Below, piece after piece: positions 45,654-58,000 of a stretch of 64,000 nucleotides of DNA; the first letter of the stretch is position 1, and each line of letters begins with the position of its first letter. Origin of the DNA: Scalesia atractyloides (lineage: Eukaryota > Streptophyta > Magnoliopsida > Asterales > Asteraceae); contig CAMTDV010000022.1 of assembly GCA_947069175.1 (NCBI GenBank), forward strand, positions 37,971,476 to 38,035,475, read 5' to 3'. The notes beneath the pieces are model-generated. The model worked only from the letters and a program-made list of their open reading frames with translations. It did no database searches and was not told where the DNA came from. The translations under genes were made by a program, and so were the position numbers.

Positions 45654-48630
45654 AAAGTAGGATTGGGAATATCTTCATCGAGTACACGAAGCTGATGATA
45701 CCCAAAACGCAGATCAACCTTGGAGAAACATGTGGCACCTTATAGTTGATCAAAAAGATCATCACTACGAGGTAGGGGATATCGATTTTTAATCATGATT
45801 TGTTGAGTTCACGATAACCGATGCACTGGCGAAAGGATCCATCATTCTTTTTCACGAATAGGACAGGAGCGCCCCAAGGTGAAAAGCTCAGACGAATATT
45901 CTTGGAGTTTTTTTGACAACTCTTGCATTTTAGACGGTGCAAGATGGTAGGGAGATTTGGCAATTGTGTTGGGCATAAGGTACAAGGTCTATATGAAACT
46001 CGACTTGACGTGCTGGGGGTAAACTAGGTAGTTCTTTAGGAAACACTTCAAGAAAATCTCGAATAACGGGGATATCTTGAATACTCTTACCCTTTCTTTT
46101 CTCCTCTACGATATGTGCCAAAAAGGCTACATAATTCTTTTGTAGGTATTTTTGGGCTTGGGTACATGTCATCTAAAATGCAAGAGTTGTCAAAACAACT
46201 CTAAGAATATTCATCCGAGCTTTTTACCTTAGGGCGCTCCTGTCCTATTCGTGAAAAGAATGATGGATCCTTTCGCCAGTGCATCGGTTATCGTGAACTC
46301 AACAAATCATGATTAAAAATCGACAATCAAATGTCGTCGATGAAAACAATAATGAAATTGTCTAAATAATGTTTACAAACCCTATTCACTAAGTCCATGA
46401 AGACGGCAGGAGCATTTGTCCAACCAAAGGGCATGACAATGAACTCGTAATGGCCGTATCGAGTGCGAAAAGTAGGTTTGGGGATATCTTCATCGAGTAC
46501 ACGAAGCTGATGATACCCAAAACGCAGATCAACCTTGGAGAAACATGTGGCACCTTATAGTTGATCAAAAAGATCATCACTACGAGGTAGGGGATATCGA
46601 TTTTTAATCATGATTTGTTGAGTTCACGATAACCGATGCACTGGCGAAAGGATCCATCATTCTTTTTCACGAATAGGACAGGAGCGCCCCAAGGTGAAAA
46701 GCTCTGACGAATATTCTTGGAGTTGGAGTTGTTTTGACAACTCTTGCATTTTAGACGGTGCAAGATGGTAGGGGGATTTGGCAATTGGTTGGGCATAAGG
46801 TACAAGGTCTATATGAAACTCGACTTGACGTACTGGGGGTAAACTAGGTAGTTCTTCAGGAAACACCTCAAGAAAATCTCGAATAACGGGGATATCTTGA
46901 ATACTCTTACCCTTTCTTTTCTCCTCTACGATATGTGCCAAAAAGGCTACATAATTCTTTTGTAGGTATTTTTGGGCTTGGGTACATGTCATCTAAAATG
47001 CAAGAGTTGTCAAAACAACTCCAAGAATATTCGTCGGAGCTTTTCACCTTGGGGCGCTCCTGTCCTATTCGTGAAAAAGAATGATGGATCCTTTCGCCAG
47101 TGCATCGGTTATCGTGAACTCAACAAATCATGATTAAAAATCGATAATCAAAATGTCGTCGATGAAAACAATAATGAAATTGTCTAAATAATGTTTACAA
47201 ACCCTATTCACTAAGTCCATGAAGACGGCATGAGCATTTGTCCAACCAAAGGGCATGACAATGAACTCGTAATGGCCGTATTGAGTGCGAAAAGTAGGTT
47301 TGGGAATATCTTCATCGAGTACACGAAGCTGATGATACCCAAAACGCAGATCAACCTTGGAGAAACATGTGGCACCTTATAGTTGATCAAAAAGATCATC
47401 ACTACGAGGTAGGGGATATCGATTTTTAATCATGATTTGTTGAGTTCACGATAACCGATGCACTGGCGAAAGGATCCATCATTCTTTTTCACGAATAGGA
47501 CAGGAGCGCCCCAAGGTGAAAAGCTCGGACGAATATTCTTGGAGTTGTTTTGACAACTCTTGCATTTTAGACGGTGCAAGATGGTAGGGGGATTTGGCAA
47601 TTGGGTTGGGCATAAGGTACAAGGTCTATATGAAACTCGACTTGACGTGCTGGGGGTAAGCTAGGTAGTTCTTCAGGAAACACCTCAAGAAAATCTCGAA
47701 TAACGGGGATATCTTGAATACTCTTACCCTTTCTTTTCTCCTCTACGATATGTGCCAAAAAGGCTACATAATTCTTTTGTAAGTATTTTTAGGCTTGGGT
47801 ACATGTCATCTAAAATGTAAGAGTTGTCAAAACAACTCCAAGAATATTCGTCCGAGCTTTTCACCTTGGGGCGCTCCTGTCCTATTCGTGAAAAAGAATG
47901 ATGGATCCTTTCGCCAGTGCATCGGTTATCGTGAACTCAACAAATCCTGATTAAAAATCGATAATCAAAATGTCGTCGATGAAAACAATAATGAAATTGT
48001 CTAAATAATGTTTACAAACCCTATTCACTAAGTCCGTGAAGACGGCAGGAGCATTTGTCCAACCAAAGGGCATGACAATGAACTCGTAATGGCCGTATCG
48101 AGTGCGAAAAGTAGGTTTGGGAATATCTTCATCGAGTACACGAAGCTGATGATACCCAAAACACAGATCAACCTTGGAAAAACATGTGGCACCTTATAGT
48201 TGATCAAAAAGATCATCACTACGAGGTAGGGGATATCGATTTTTAATCATGATTTGTTGAGTTCATGATAACCGATGCACTGGCGAAAGGATCCATCATT
48301 CTTTTTCACGAATAGGACAGGAGCGCCCCAAGGTGAAAAGCTCGGACGAATATTCTTGGAGTTGTTTTGACAACTCTTGCATTTTAGACGGTGCAAGATG
48401 GTAGGGGGAATTGGCAATTGGGTTGCGCATAAGGTACAAGGTCTATATGAAACTCGACTTGACGTGCTGGGGGTAAACTAGGTAGTTCTTCAGGAAACAC
48501 CTCAAGAAAATCTCGAATAACGGGGATATCTTGAATACTCTTACCCTTTCTTTTCTCCTTTGCGATATGTGCCAAAAAGGCTATATAATTCTTTTGTAGG
48601 TATTTTTGGGCTTGGGTACATGTCATGAGT
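45521..48630 (-). repeat. Four ~815-bp tandem units of RT sequence, each extra unit joined through an inverted segment
   Basis: TGTCGTCGATGAAAACAATA starts at 45,521, 46,332, 47,154 and 47,971 (offsets 811, 822, 817). Each unit carries about 650 bp of RT-coding minus strand: from MTCTQAQKYLQKNYVAFLAH through IRDFLEVFPEELPSLPPARQ and GHYEFIVMPFGW to FIDD. Between units lies about 158 bp in the opposite orientation, at 46,173-46,330, 46,993-47,153 and 47,812-47,970. It is the reverse complement of the segment encoding MQELSKQLQE to YRELNK (for example 45,785-45,940). So each junction has ~155-bp inverted arms around about 230 bp. By eye the units differ at only a few positions. Confidence 0.9.
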
Positions 48631-48639
48631 TTAAGGCTA

Positions 48640-50046
48640 TGAGAGGGTTTCTCTCCACGAACTTCTAGGATTTCACCAAACAAAAGAGGGATGTGAACAA
48701 TCTAATCATAACAGATCACTTCAGCATGGTGTTTGGTTAACCGGTCCATGCCTATTATGACGTCAAAACTCCTAAGTTACATGGGCGTGAGGTCAAGGGA
48801 AAAAACATGGTTATTGAGGTTCAATTGGCAGTTACGAATAACAGAATCAAGTACAAGAGGTTCGCCACTAGCTATCTCTACTGTTAAGGGTTTTCCTAGT
48901 TTGGCTCGGGTGTTGAAAGATAAGGCTCAAATCTAAGGATACAAAACCCCTATCAGCACCCGAATAAAAAAGAATAGAGGCAGGATGATTATTGACAAGG
49001 AACGTACCGTTAACCACGTCATTGTTAGCACGAGCCTCATTAGATTTTATGTTAAATGCTCGTCCCCGAGTTGGATTTGCATTAACTAGCTTCAGGCAGT
49101 TGTTTTGGTAGTGAGTAGGATCACCATAATTGTAGCAGGATCCAGGTGGGTAGTGGGGTCTTGCAGGATTGGCTTATGGTTGAACAGGATTTCAAACCAC
49201 TTGATTTGGGGCAAGAGCAAAATGACAAGTGTTAGCCAGATGGCTAGATCATCCACAATTGGTACAATGACGGGATGGTAGATGGGGTTGGTGATGACTA
49301 TCACACTTGTTGCACAGAGGTGCACTATCGGCATATTGTCTCTTGGTTGGAGGCTGTGCTGGTTGATTGGGAGTAGCTTGGTTGGGTTGTGTAACAACAA
49401 CAAAATTCTTGGAAGCTTTACTCTTCCTAGACTTCTTGGAGGTTTCGGCCTTGTTTCCCTTTTGTTTCCCTTGTGTAGTCTTGGTAGATTGCTTCTTGTC
49501 GCCTTTGCGAAAAAGTTAACCCTTCTTGACTTGCGAGTCAGTCAGGGTTGCAGCCAACTTGATAGCCTGTCTGACTGTAGCAGGGTTGCTACCACTGACT
49601 ATGTCCTGAACTGGGTCAGGAAGGCCATCAATGTACTTCTCAATAGTCTTATCCAAGGGCGTGACCATAGCAGGACCTAACAAACTTAGCTCCTCATAAC
49701 GGTCAGTGTAGGCATGATGCTCTCCACTATCCTGTTTCAGGTCGTGAATTTCATTCTCAAGTGCTCTTTACTCGTGGTGAGGGCAGAATTCCTTCAACAT
49801 AAGAGCTCGAAGCTCTTCTCATGTCTGAGCCATTGCAACATCATCTCCCCTATCTCTCACCACTCCGTTCCACCACGTGAGCACCCTCTTTTGGAATACA
49901 CTCGAAGCAAATTCTACTTTGTGCTCATTTGGACATTTAACATGACGGAGTGTGCTCTCAAGACTCTCAAACCACTGTAGGAGCCCAGTAGCTCCCTCAG
50001 TACCACTAAACTTGAGCGGTTTAGCCGAATTGAATTGTTTAAAGTT
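48640..50046 (-). pseudogene. Element B protease and gag (N-terminus missing)
   Basis: Gag starts mid-domain at FKQFNSAKPLKFSGTEGATG (about 50,035), then LQWFESLESTLRHVKCPNEH, VLTWWNGVVRDRGDD and ATVRQAIKLAATLTDSQ. Two zinc knuckles follow: CTNCG-stop-SSHLANTC (in-frame stop) and CYNYGDPTHYQNNC (second Cys is Tyr). Protease: ASILFYSGADRGFVS (about 48,975), with the catalytic Asp of DSGA replaced by Tyr. Gag joins LTR sequence directly at 50,046/50,047, so its start, leader and primer site are deleted. Confidence 0.82.
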
Positions 50047-51259
50047 GCACGAACCAAACTATATGACTAACCAAACTATATGACTATAAGGTATAACCTC
50101 AGAGGGTTATTCCCTAAATTTCTATGGTCATAAAATACGCTTGGTCGAATCCTAAGATTGACCAAATTGGTCAGATTCTAAAGTCAAAGCGGTAGTAAAA
50201 CCACTCGACTTACGACTAAGAAATAAGCACTAAATTAGAAATGACGAGTTAGACATGTTTGAACATGTCTAATAATGTTATAAAACTGATTTGGTGTCAA
50301 AACCTTAAGTTTTAATACCCAAAACATTTTCGTTGTAAAATGCATATATATATATTACTTGTAACTCGTAAAACTTTGACTCACCATCTTGCCTACTAAA
50401 TGTGGTAATCTGAAGGTGCAATCGCAAGGGATTAATACCTTTGTGATTACGATCATGTTGCAAAGTTCAATTTGAACTTTAACTTGACCAAAATGGTCAG
50501 AACCGAAAGTCAAAAAGGAAGCCAAACTGTTTGACTTTTAGCTCAAAATAGCTAAAATAATGAAAGAACTAGGAAGAGTACTTGTGTTGAAGAACACTTT
50601 CAGAAATCAAGGTAGGAGGCTTCCAAAGGCTAGAAACAAGCTCCAAGAAGGACAGAAAGAAGAACTTCACACTTTGCTTTGAAGTGGTATGAAAAACATG
50701 GATGAATTAAAGGGTATTTATAGTGTTTCAGGATCAAGGAGGTGATGACAAGTGTTACCAAGTGTGGATTAGGGTCCTAACATGTGTCAACACCAAATTA
50801 AGTGTGGCAAAATGAGTGCAAGGTGTCAAAAATTGGAGATAGGTGGCAAACTTGGTGATAAAGCAAACTTTGTCTTGACAATTTTGGCCCTTGGACTTGT
50901 ATTTTCAAGTTTTGTCATTTTTAACCCCTCTTAACCTAATATTTAGGTTTTATAAAGGCATTAAGGCATGTGTAACTTGGATATTCTCTGAAAATGTCAT
51001 GGATGTCGGTTCGTTCGATTGTACGGTTACGCGTTTCGTAAATAAAGTATAAAACTTTATCGAACATGAAAATGACCGAATTTGTGTGATGATTGGCATT
51101 TTTGCATTCTTACCAATAAAATGCAAGATTTTACTGTATAAAAATGTCCGGGATTGTATATAATTGATAAATATACATTCTCGCAAATAAAACACAAGAT
51201 TTTATTAAATACGAAAATGTTTCGGAATTGTTCAATGACTAAAATGTGCAAATGTCACA
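50047..51259 (-). mobile_element. Partial 5' LTR of element B
   Basis: It repeats the right-hand 1.2 kb of the 3' LTR (42,070-43,287) closely: ACTATATGACTATAAGGTAT, TTAGACATGTTTGAACATG, GAAGAACACTTTCAGAA, GAATTAAAGGGTATTTATAG and GTCGGTTCGTTCGATTGTAC all recur in order. The outer end TGTGACA lies at 51,259. The inner ~1.9 kb of the LTR (equivalent to 40,152-42,060) is missing. Confidence 0.85.
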
Positions 51260-51261
51260 AT

Positions 51262-51609
51262 ACTTTTATTTCGTGTGGTGCAATCGCTTTGGCGATTCGC
51301 TGGTTCATGAGAGCATCAAGTTCAGCTTGTGATGCAGGTAGAGGGGTTTGTTGATGTTGGCGTACATTTCTTCTTTTTGGTGCCATGATCTTCATATATA
51401 TAACATATAGAAGTGATTAGACAAATATTTAAAATAAATATTGTCATTCATGGACTCAAATTGAATAAAATACATCATTATATAATACTATTATATAAAG
51501 GTAAGATAAATCAAATCATCTCTCACGTAAAGCATTCATATTATAATTATCATAACATGTACATAACGAATAATGACAATGCATAATAAAAGAAAATATA
51601 CTAGCTTAT

Positions 51610-51647
<38 letters not shown>

Positions 51648-53089
51648 TCAACTTGATACATCATTTTTGTGAAGAAACAAAAATAATTCGGAGTTACATC
51701 ACTCCAATATACAAGCTATATTCAATACACAGAACAAAGTAGATACTTTCTTCACATTGTTCTTCAACGGTCTTCAAGTTGACTATATATCTTCAAAAAG
51801 TCTTCAGTCTTCTACAAAAACGGGTATGGGTACCTACCCTCAAAAGTTGATAATATACCATGACTACACTAATGGTGGGGGTGGAGATGTTGGTAGAGGT
51901 GGTAGTGGTGGAGGTGATGATGTGGGTAATGGTGGCTAGGATCACGATGATGGTGGATCACTCAGAGATGCTCAAATAGCAGAAACCTAGGCATTAAGAT
52001 CATGAAAACGACTAAATAGAATACCGAGCTGATCTCGGTAGAGGCGACTCTATAGTCTGTAGTAGTAAGTGGCATGTGACTAGGGTGGTTAAGGGTCAGA
52101 TGGGCTCACACCGCGTGGTGGTGACTGAACATGTGAATCTGAAAAGTAAAGTGAAGGATAAGTAATAGTACTATGCATGAAAGGTGGGGATGAGATGAAT
52201 CTTCTATAGTGGGGGGTCGGATATAAGGATGATATCCAGTCATAGAGTGATTGAGGTCAGTAGGAATGATGTGTGAGGGTCCAGCTACATATGGAGACTG
52301 ATAAAGGCCGAGAATCAGTGTAAAGATAGTAGGTGATGGTCCAATGAAAGGATGAGGTGGTAGGTGCTCAACAGACTAGGAAGTACCTCCAAGAGTATAA
52401 TGGGATGGTCCAGTAAATGGAGGAGAGATCGGGTGATAAGTGGGGTGTGTAGTATCTCCGGATGGGTACTGAGGTGGTACAAATCCAGATATATGATCGA
52501 AAGTGAGTGTATCAGATGAAACATGATTGACATGAACAGGTAAAGCATCTTATGATGGTGGTAAAATAGTATCAGGTGAAAGTACGCGAGGTGGTGTCTT
52601 TGGGGTAGAAGGACCAGAGGATGAGATGTCAATGACTGTGATCTCGGGTGGAGCTACCTCCAGAATGGCTCTGTCGAAGGCCTCTCCATTGCCAAGGTTG
52701 TCATCAAGGTGGTCGATGTGAACAACATGGATGTCATCATCATCATCAATGATAGAAGGAATGATGTGATCGTCAACATCGATATCACCATCAAATGGAC
52801 CTACCACATTAAGTGGTATAGGAAAGTACTCTACAACATGTTCACCATGGGGTGACCATATATAATCATGTCGTGATAATGTGGGATGGCTAATATGTCG
52901 TCCTCCACAGGAATATTGCATGAATAGGATCAGGAAGGGCGAAGGGCTGAAAATCAATGTTCATCCACTCATCATATGAAAGATCATCATCGGGATGATA
53001 ATGGGTGCAATGTGATCGTCTAGTGGTATGAAATCAGTGTCTGAGGCAGCACCCATAGAATCCGTATCTGAACTTCTATCTGTAGACAT
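51262..53089 (-). pseudogene. Element A gag N-terminal part and leader ORF
   Basis: At 51,384-51,262 the minus strand reads MAPKRRNVRQHQQTPLPAS and ELDALMNQRIAKAIAPHEIK, the usual gag N-terminus of Asteraceae Tekay elements. It breaks off where element B begins and resumes at 40,151. Further upstream an ATG at 53,089 opens MSTDRSSDTDSMGAASDTDF, and another frame gives WMNIDFQPFALPDP. Asp-rich and His/Pro-rich low-complexity coding follows to about 51,850. A 450-bp AT-rich gap (51,390-51,840) with a (TA)n tract may be an intron. Stops are present in each frame. Confidence 0.6.
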
Positions 53090-53425
53090 AGTCCTGGCAA
53101 AATAATTTGTACAACTTATATGTAAACAATTATTACTTATAATAAATTTTAGGCAATGGTATTTTGGTTTCGTTGTAAGTTATCTTTTGTATTGTTTGGA
53201 TCAACTTATTGTTATCATGTCTAATCCTCAAAGACTAACTCGTATCATGTCCTTGCATTATTTGTTTTGAAATACAGTTCGGTACTAGTGGACTTTTTGT
53301 AAAAAAAATGTAATGAAAATACTTGTGGTATTTTTGTAAATGATTAACAAAAGTTTTTTTATTTTATAAAATGATCATTTTGAAATTGTAGACTAGACTC
53401 AAAAGAATCCTAGTTCACTACAACC

Positions 53426-53439
53426 TGGCTCTGATACCA
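53426..53439 (-). other. Primer-binding site for initiator tRNA-Met (element A)
   Basis: The minus strand reads TGGTATCAGAGCCA, the exact complement of the tRNA-iMet 3' end. It lies four bases inside the LTR end at 53,444 and gives element A its minus orientation. Confidence 0.85.
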
Positions 53440-53443
53440 AGTC

Positions 53444-54465
53444 TATCACACCCCGAATTTTCAGTGTTGCGTAAGCGCCGCGAGGTGTGGCTAGAACGGT
53501 AATCATTGCATTCAATCAAGTAAATAATATAAAAATAGTAAGATGTTCATCTCTACAATTTATTTAAAAACCGAGTTTACAACTGTCATTTTGTTCAAAA
53601 GAAACCAACTACAACTTTAACAACAACATAAATGAAACTTGTAAGATCATTAATGTTTTGCAAGGACACTAATATGTATGCCGAATAGGAGGCAACCAAA
53701 CCTTGACGATAAATTGTGTCTGAGACACTCGTTTTAGACACAAAAGCACTCTTAACGATCTGTTTTTGTTGCCGTTAAGAGTGGGGCTCGCCAAAACCCA
53801 ATAGATCTATCACTTTGTTCCTCGGTACTTGAACGTTCATTAATGGTCTCTTTGTATAACCCTATCCGCATGTGATCTAAATATTTTCAATTTTTAGCTT
53901 AATTATACCAATTGTAACATGTATACTTCCCCGAGTGTTTAAAACTATAAAATAGTTAAATAAAAGGGGAAACATGAACTCACAGATTTGCGTTCCGTGT
54001 AAATCTTTATGTGATATCTGATTCTGCATTCGTGTCTCAACCTACAAGTGTTCTAATCTCATTAGACACTTGTATTTGTTTTCGTACAAGTACTTCATCT
54101 TGAATTCATAATTATACTTGTATTTGTTTGCTTTCTTTGTTTGTATATGTGTATTTCATATACATATATTTTATATATTTTTAGTTGCAATGGGCCTAGT
54201 CCAAAAGTTAAGTGTAAAAGCCCAATTTCTTATGCTTAGTATGTATAGGCCTAGCCAAATTTGATTTATAGGAGTGGGCCTAATCAAAATTAGTTTATAA
54301 AGGTGGGCCTAGCCCAAATTAATCTATAAGAGTGGGCTAGCCCAATTTGCTTAATAAAAGTGGGCCTAGCCCAAATTAATCTATAAGAGTGGTCCTAGCC
54401 CAATTTGGTTAATAAAAGCGGGCCTAGCCCAAATTAATTTCTAAGAGTGGGCTTAGCCCAACATA
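53444..54465 (-). mobile_element. Putative 5' LTR of element A, cut by satellite DNA
   Basis: The end next to the primer site is GGGGTGTGATA on the minus strand (TATCACACCCCG on +), close to the common TGTCACACCCCG LTR end with one terminal base changed. The sequence is non-coding. It runs into a GGGCCTAGCCC tandem array and then the satellite, so the outer end of the LTR is not present. Confidence 0.5.
54190..54465. repeat. ~31-bp tandem repeat, GTGGGCCTAGCCCAAATTAA type
   Basis: About eight units of GGGCCTAGCCCAAATTAATC plus TATAAGAGT (variants TTGCTTAATAAAAG, TTGGTTAATAAAAG). The core GGGCCTAGCCC is nearly palindromic. Later units alternate two spacer variants, suggesting a 62-bp dimer. 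It sits directly against the satellite edge. Confidence 0.85.
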
Positions 54466-55072
54466 GTTTAGATTCCCTAACAAGGGGAATTCAGAATAGG
54501 AGTACTTGGGATTTTATAGCATCCAGACAAGATTAAATTTGGTTAGCATACATACTCAGTTGGTTTCCGATCGTGTACCATCACTAACAAGAATGATTTA
54601 GAAAGGGTGGTATCCGTATCGTATACAATCCAGACTCAGTTTAACTTGGATCATTAAGTTTCCCAAGCATGCGAGATTCAGAATGGTTGTTTTACAAATC
54701 GTATAACATACCGAGTCAGCTACATTCAGATAGCATCCATACTTTGTTGAATTCGGATCCTGTAACATCACTAATTAGAAGTCCTCACAACGGGAAGTAT
54801 CCAGATTCTGTCTTATCAAGACTCGGTTAAATTCAGATCCATTAGATTCCCTAAGAAGCGGAATTTAGAATAAGTGTTTTGGGATCCTATAGCATCCAGA
54901 CTCGATTATATTCGGTTAGCATATAAACTTAGTTGGTTTCAGATTATGTACCATCACTAACCAGAATGATTCAGAACGGGTGGTAACAATACCCTGTACC
55001 ATCCAAACTTGGTTTAAATTTGTGTCATTCAGCTTCCCTAGCATGCGAGATTCAGAATGGTTGTTTTATAAA

Positions 55073-58000
55073 CGTACAACATCCAGATTCGACTACATAC
55101 AAATAGCATCCATACTCAGTTGAATTCGAATCCTGTAACATCACTAATATGAAGGACTCACAATGGGCAGTATCCTGATTCTGTTTCATCCAGACTCGAT
55201 TGAATTCGGATCCTTTAGATTCCCTAAACAGCGGAATTCGAATAGTGTGTTTTTGGGATCCTATACCATCCAGACTCGATTAGATTCGATTATCATACAT
55301 ACTCATTAAGTTTAGGATCGTGTACCATCACTAACCAGAATTATTCAGAACGGGTGGTATCCATACCTTGTACCATCAGACTCTGTTTAATTTGTATCCT
55401 TGAGCTTCCCTAGCATGCGAGATTTAGAATGTTTGTTTTATGAATCATATAGCATCCAGAGTCGGCTACATTCAGATAGCATCCATACTCGGTTGAATTC
55501 AGATCATGTAACATCACAAATCAGAAGGACTCACAATGAGTGGTATACGCTTTATGTTTCATCCAGACTTGGTTGAATTCGGATCCTTTAAATTCCCTAA
55601 CTTGCAGAATTCAAAATAGGTGTTTTTGGGATCCTAAAACATCCATAATCGATTACATTCGGTTAGCATACATACTCAGTTAGTTTCGGATTGTGTACCA
55701 TCACTAACCAGAATTATTCAGAACAGGTGGTATCCATATCCTGTACCATCCAGACTCGGTTTAATTTGGATCATTCAGCTTTGCTAGCATGCGAGATTTA
55801 GAATGGTTATTTTACAAATCGTATAGCATACAGAGACGACTACATTCAGATAGCATCCGTACTTGGTCGAATTTGGATCCTATAACATCACTACTCGGAA
55901 GGACTCACAATCGGCGGTATTTGGATTCTTTTTCATCTAGCCTCAGTTAACTTTGAATACTTTAGATTCCCTAACCAGCGAAATTTAGAATACGTGTTTT
56001 TGGGATCCTATAGAATCCAGACTCGATTAGATTCGGTAGCATTCATACTCAGTTGGTTTCGGATTGTGTACCATCACTAACTATAATGATTCAGAACGGG
56101 TGGTATCTGTATACTGTACCATCCAGACTCGGATTTATTTGGCTCATTCAGCTTCCCTAGCATGAGAGATTCAAAATGGTTATTTTACGAATCATATAGC
56201 ATCCAGAGTCCGCTACATACTGATTACATCCATATTCGGTTGAATTCAGATCCTGTAACATCACTAATCAGAAAGACTCACAATGGGCGGTATCCGGATT
56301 CGGTTTCATCCAGACTCGGTTGAATTCAGATCCTTTAGATTCCCTAACCAGCGGAATTCAGAATAGGTGTTTTTGGAATCTGATAGCATCCCGACTGGAT
56401 TAGATTCGGTTAGCATACATACTCAGTTGGTTAGGGATCGTGTACCATCACTCACTAGAATGATTCAAAATGTGTGGTATCCATATCTTGTACCATCCAG
56501 ACTCAGTTGAATTTGGATCATTCAGCTTCCCTAACATTCAAGATTCAGAATGTTTGTTTTACAAATCCTATAGCATCTAGAGTCGGCTACATACAGATAG
56601 CATCAATACTCGGTTGAATTCGGATCCTGTAACATAACAATCAGAAGGACTCACAATGGGCGGTATCTGGATTCTTTTTCATCCAGACTCGGTTATTCGG
56701 ATCCTTTAGATTCCCTAAACATCAGAATTTAGAATAGGTGTTTTTCGGATCCTATAGCATCCAGACTCGATTAGATTCGGTTAGCATACATATTTTGTTG
56801 GTTTCGGATCCTATACCATCACTAACCAGAATTATTCAGAACGGGTGGTATCAATACCCTGTACCATCCAGACTCAGTTGAATTTGGATCATTCAGCTTC
56901 CCTAACATTCAAGATTCAGAATGTTTTTTTTACGAATCCTATAGCATCTAGAGTCGGCTACATTCAGATAGCATCCATACTCGGTTGAATTCAGATCCTG
57001 TAACATCACAAATCAGTAGGACTCACAATGGGCGGTATCCGGATTCTTTTTCATGTAGACTAGGTTGAATTCGGATCCTTTGGATTCCCTAACCATCGAA
57101 ATTCAGAATAGGTGTTTTTGGGATCCAATAGCGTCCAGACTAGATTAGATTCCGTTAGCATACATACTTAGTTGGTTTCGGATCATGTACCAACACTAAC
57201 CAGAATGGTTCAGAACGGGTGGTATCCGTACCTTGTACCATCCAGACTCGGTTTAATTTGCGTCATTCAGCTTCCCTAGCATGCGAGATTCAGAATGGTT
57301 GTTTTACGAATCGTATAGCATCCTGAGTCGGCTACATACAAATATCATCCATACTCGGTTGAATTCGGATCCTTTAATATCACTAATCAGAAGGAGTCAC
57401 AATGGGTGGTATACGCATTATTTTTCATCCAGAATCGGTTGAATTCAGATCCTTTAAATTCCCCAACTAGCAGAATTTAGAATAGGTGTTTTTGGGATCC
57501 TATAACATCCATAATCGATTAGAATCAGTTAGCATACATACTCAGTTAGATTCGGATTATGTACCATCACTAACCTGAATTATTCAGAACAGGTGGTATC
57601 CGTATCCTGTACCATCCAAACTCGGTTTAATTCGGATCATTCAGCTTCACTAGCATGTGAGATTCAGAATGGTTATTTTACAAATCGTATAGCATACTGA
57701 GTCGGCTACATACAAATAGCATCCATACTCGCTTGAATTCAGATGCTGTAACATAATTACTCAAAAGGACTCACAATGGGCAGTATTCGGATTCTCTTTC
57801 ATCCAGACTCGGTTAATTTCGAATACTTTAGATTCCCTAACAAGCGAAATTCAGAATAGGTGTTTATGTGATCGTATAGCATCATGACTCGATTAGATTC
57901 GGTAGTATACATACTTAGTTGGTTTCAGATCATGTACCATCACTAACTATAATGATTTAGAATGAGTGGTATCCGTATCCTGTAGCATCCAGACTCTATT

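Larger units (their letters stand above)
40152..51259 (-). mobile_element. Tekay-type chromovirus element B, inserted in element A gag
   Basis: Minus-strand order: partial 5' LTR (51,259-50,047), gag, protease, an expanded RT region, RNase H, integrase and chromodomain, then a full 3' LTR (43,287-40,152). Outer ends are TGTGACA at 51,259 and GGGGTGTTACA at 40,152. Flanks AGTAT and CATAT agree at only 3 of 5 positions. Element A gag is interrupted exactly at both ends. Confidence 0.8.

Noticed and set aside
52315..52957. His/Pro/Leu-rich frames considered as a host secreted protein
   Set aside because: They sit between a primer-binding site and gag of element A and include the retrotransposon-like FQPFALPDP stretch.
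54190..54465. Tandem repeats considered as a CRISPR array
   Set aside because: Spacers are not unique and the whole ~31-bp unit repeats; the genome is a plant.
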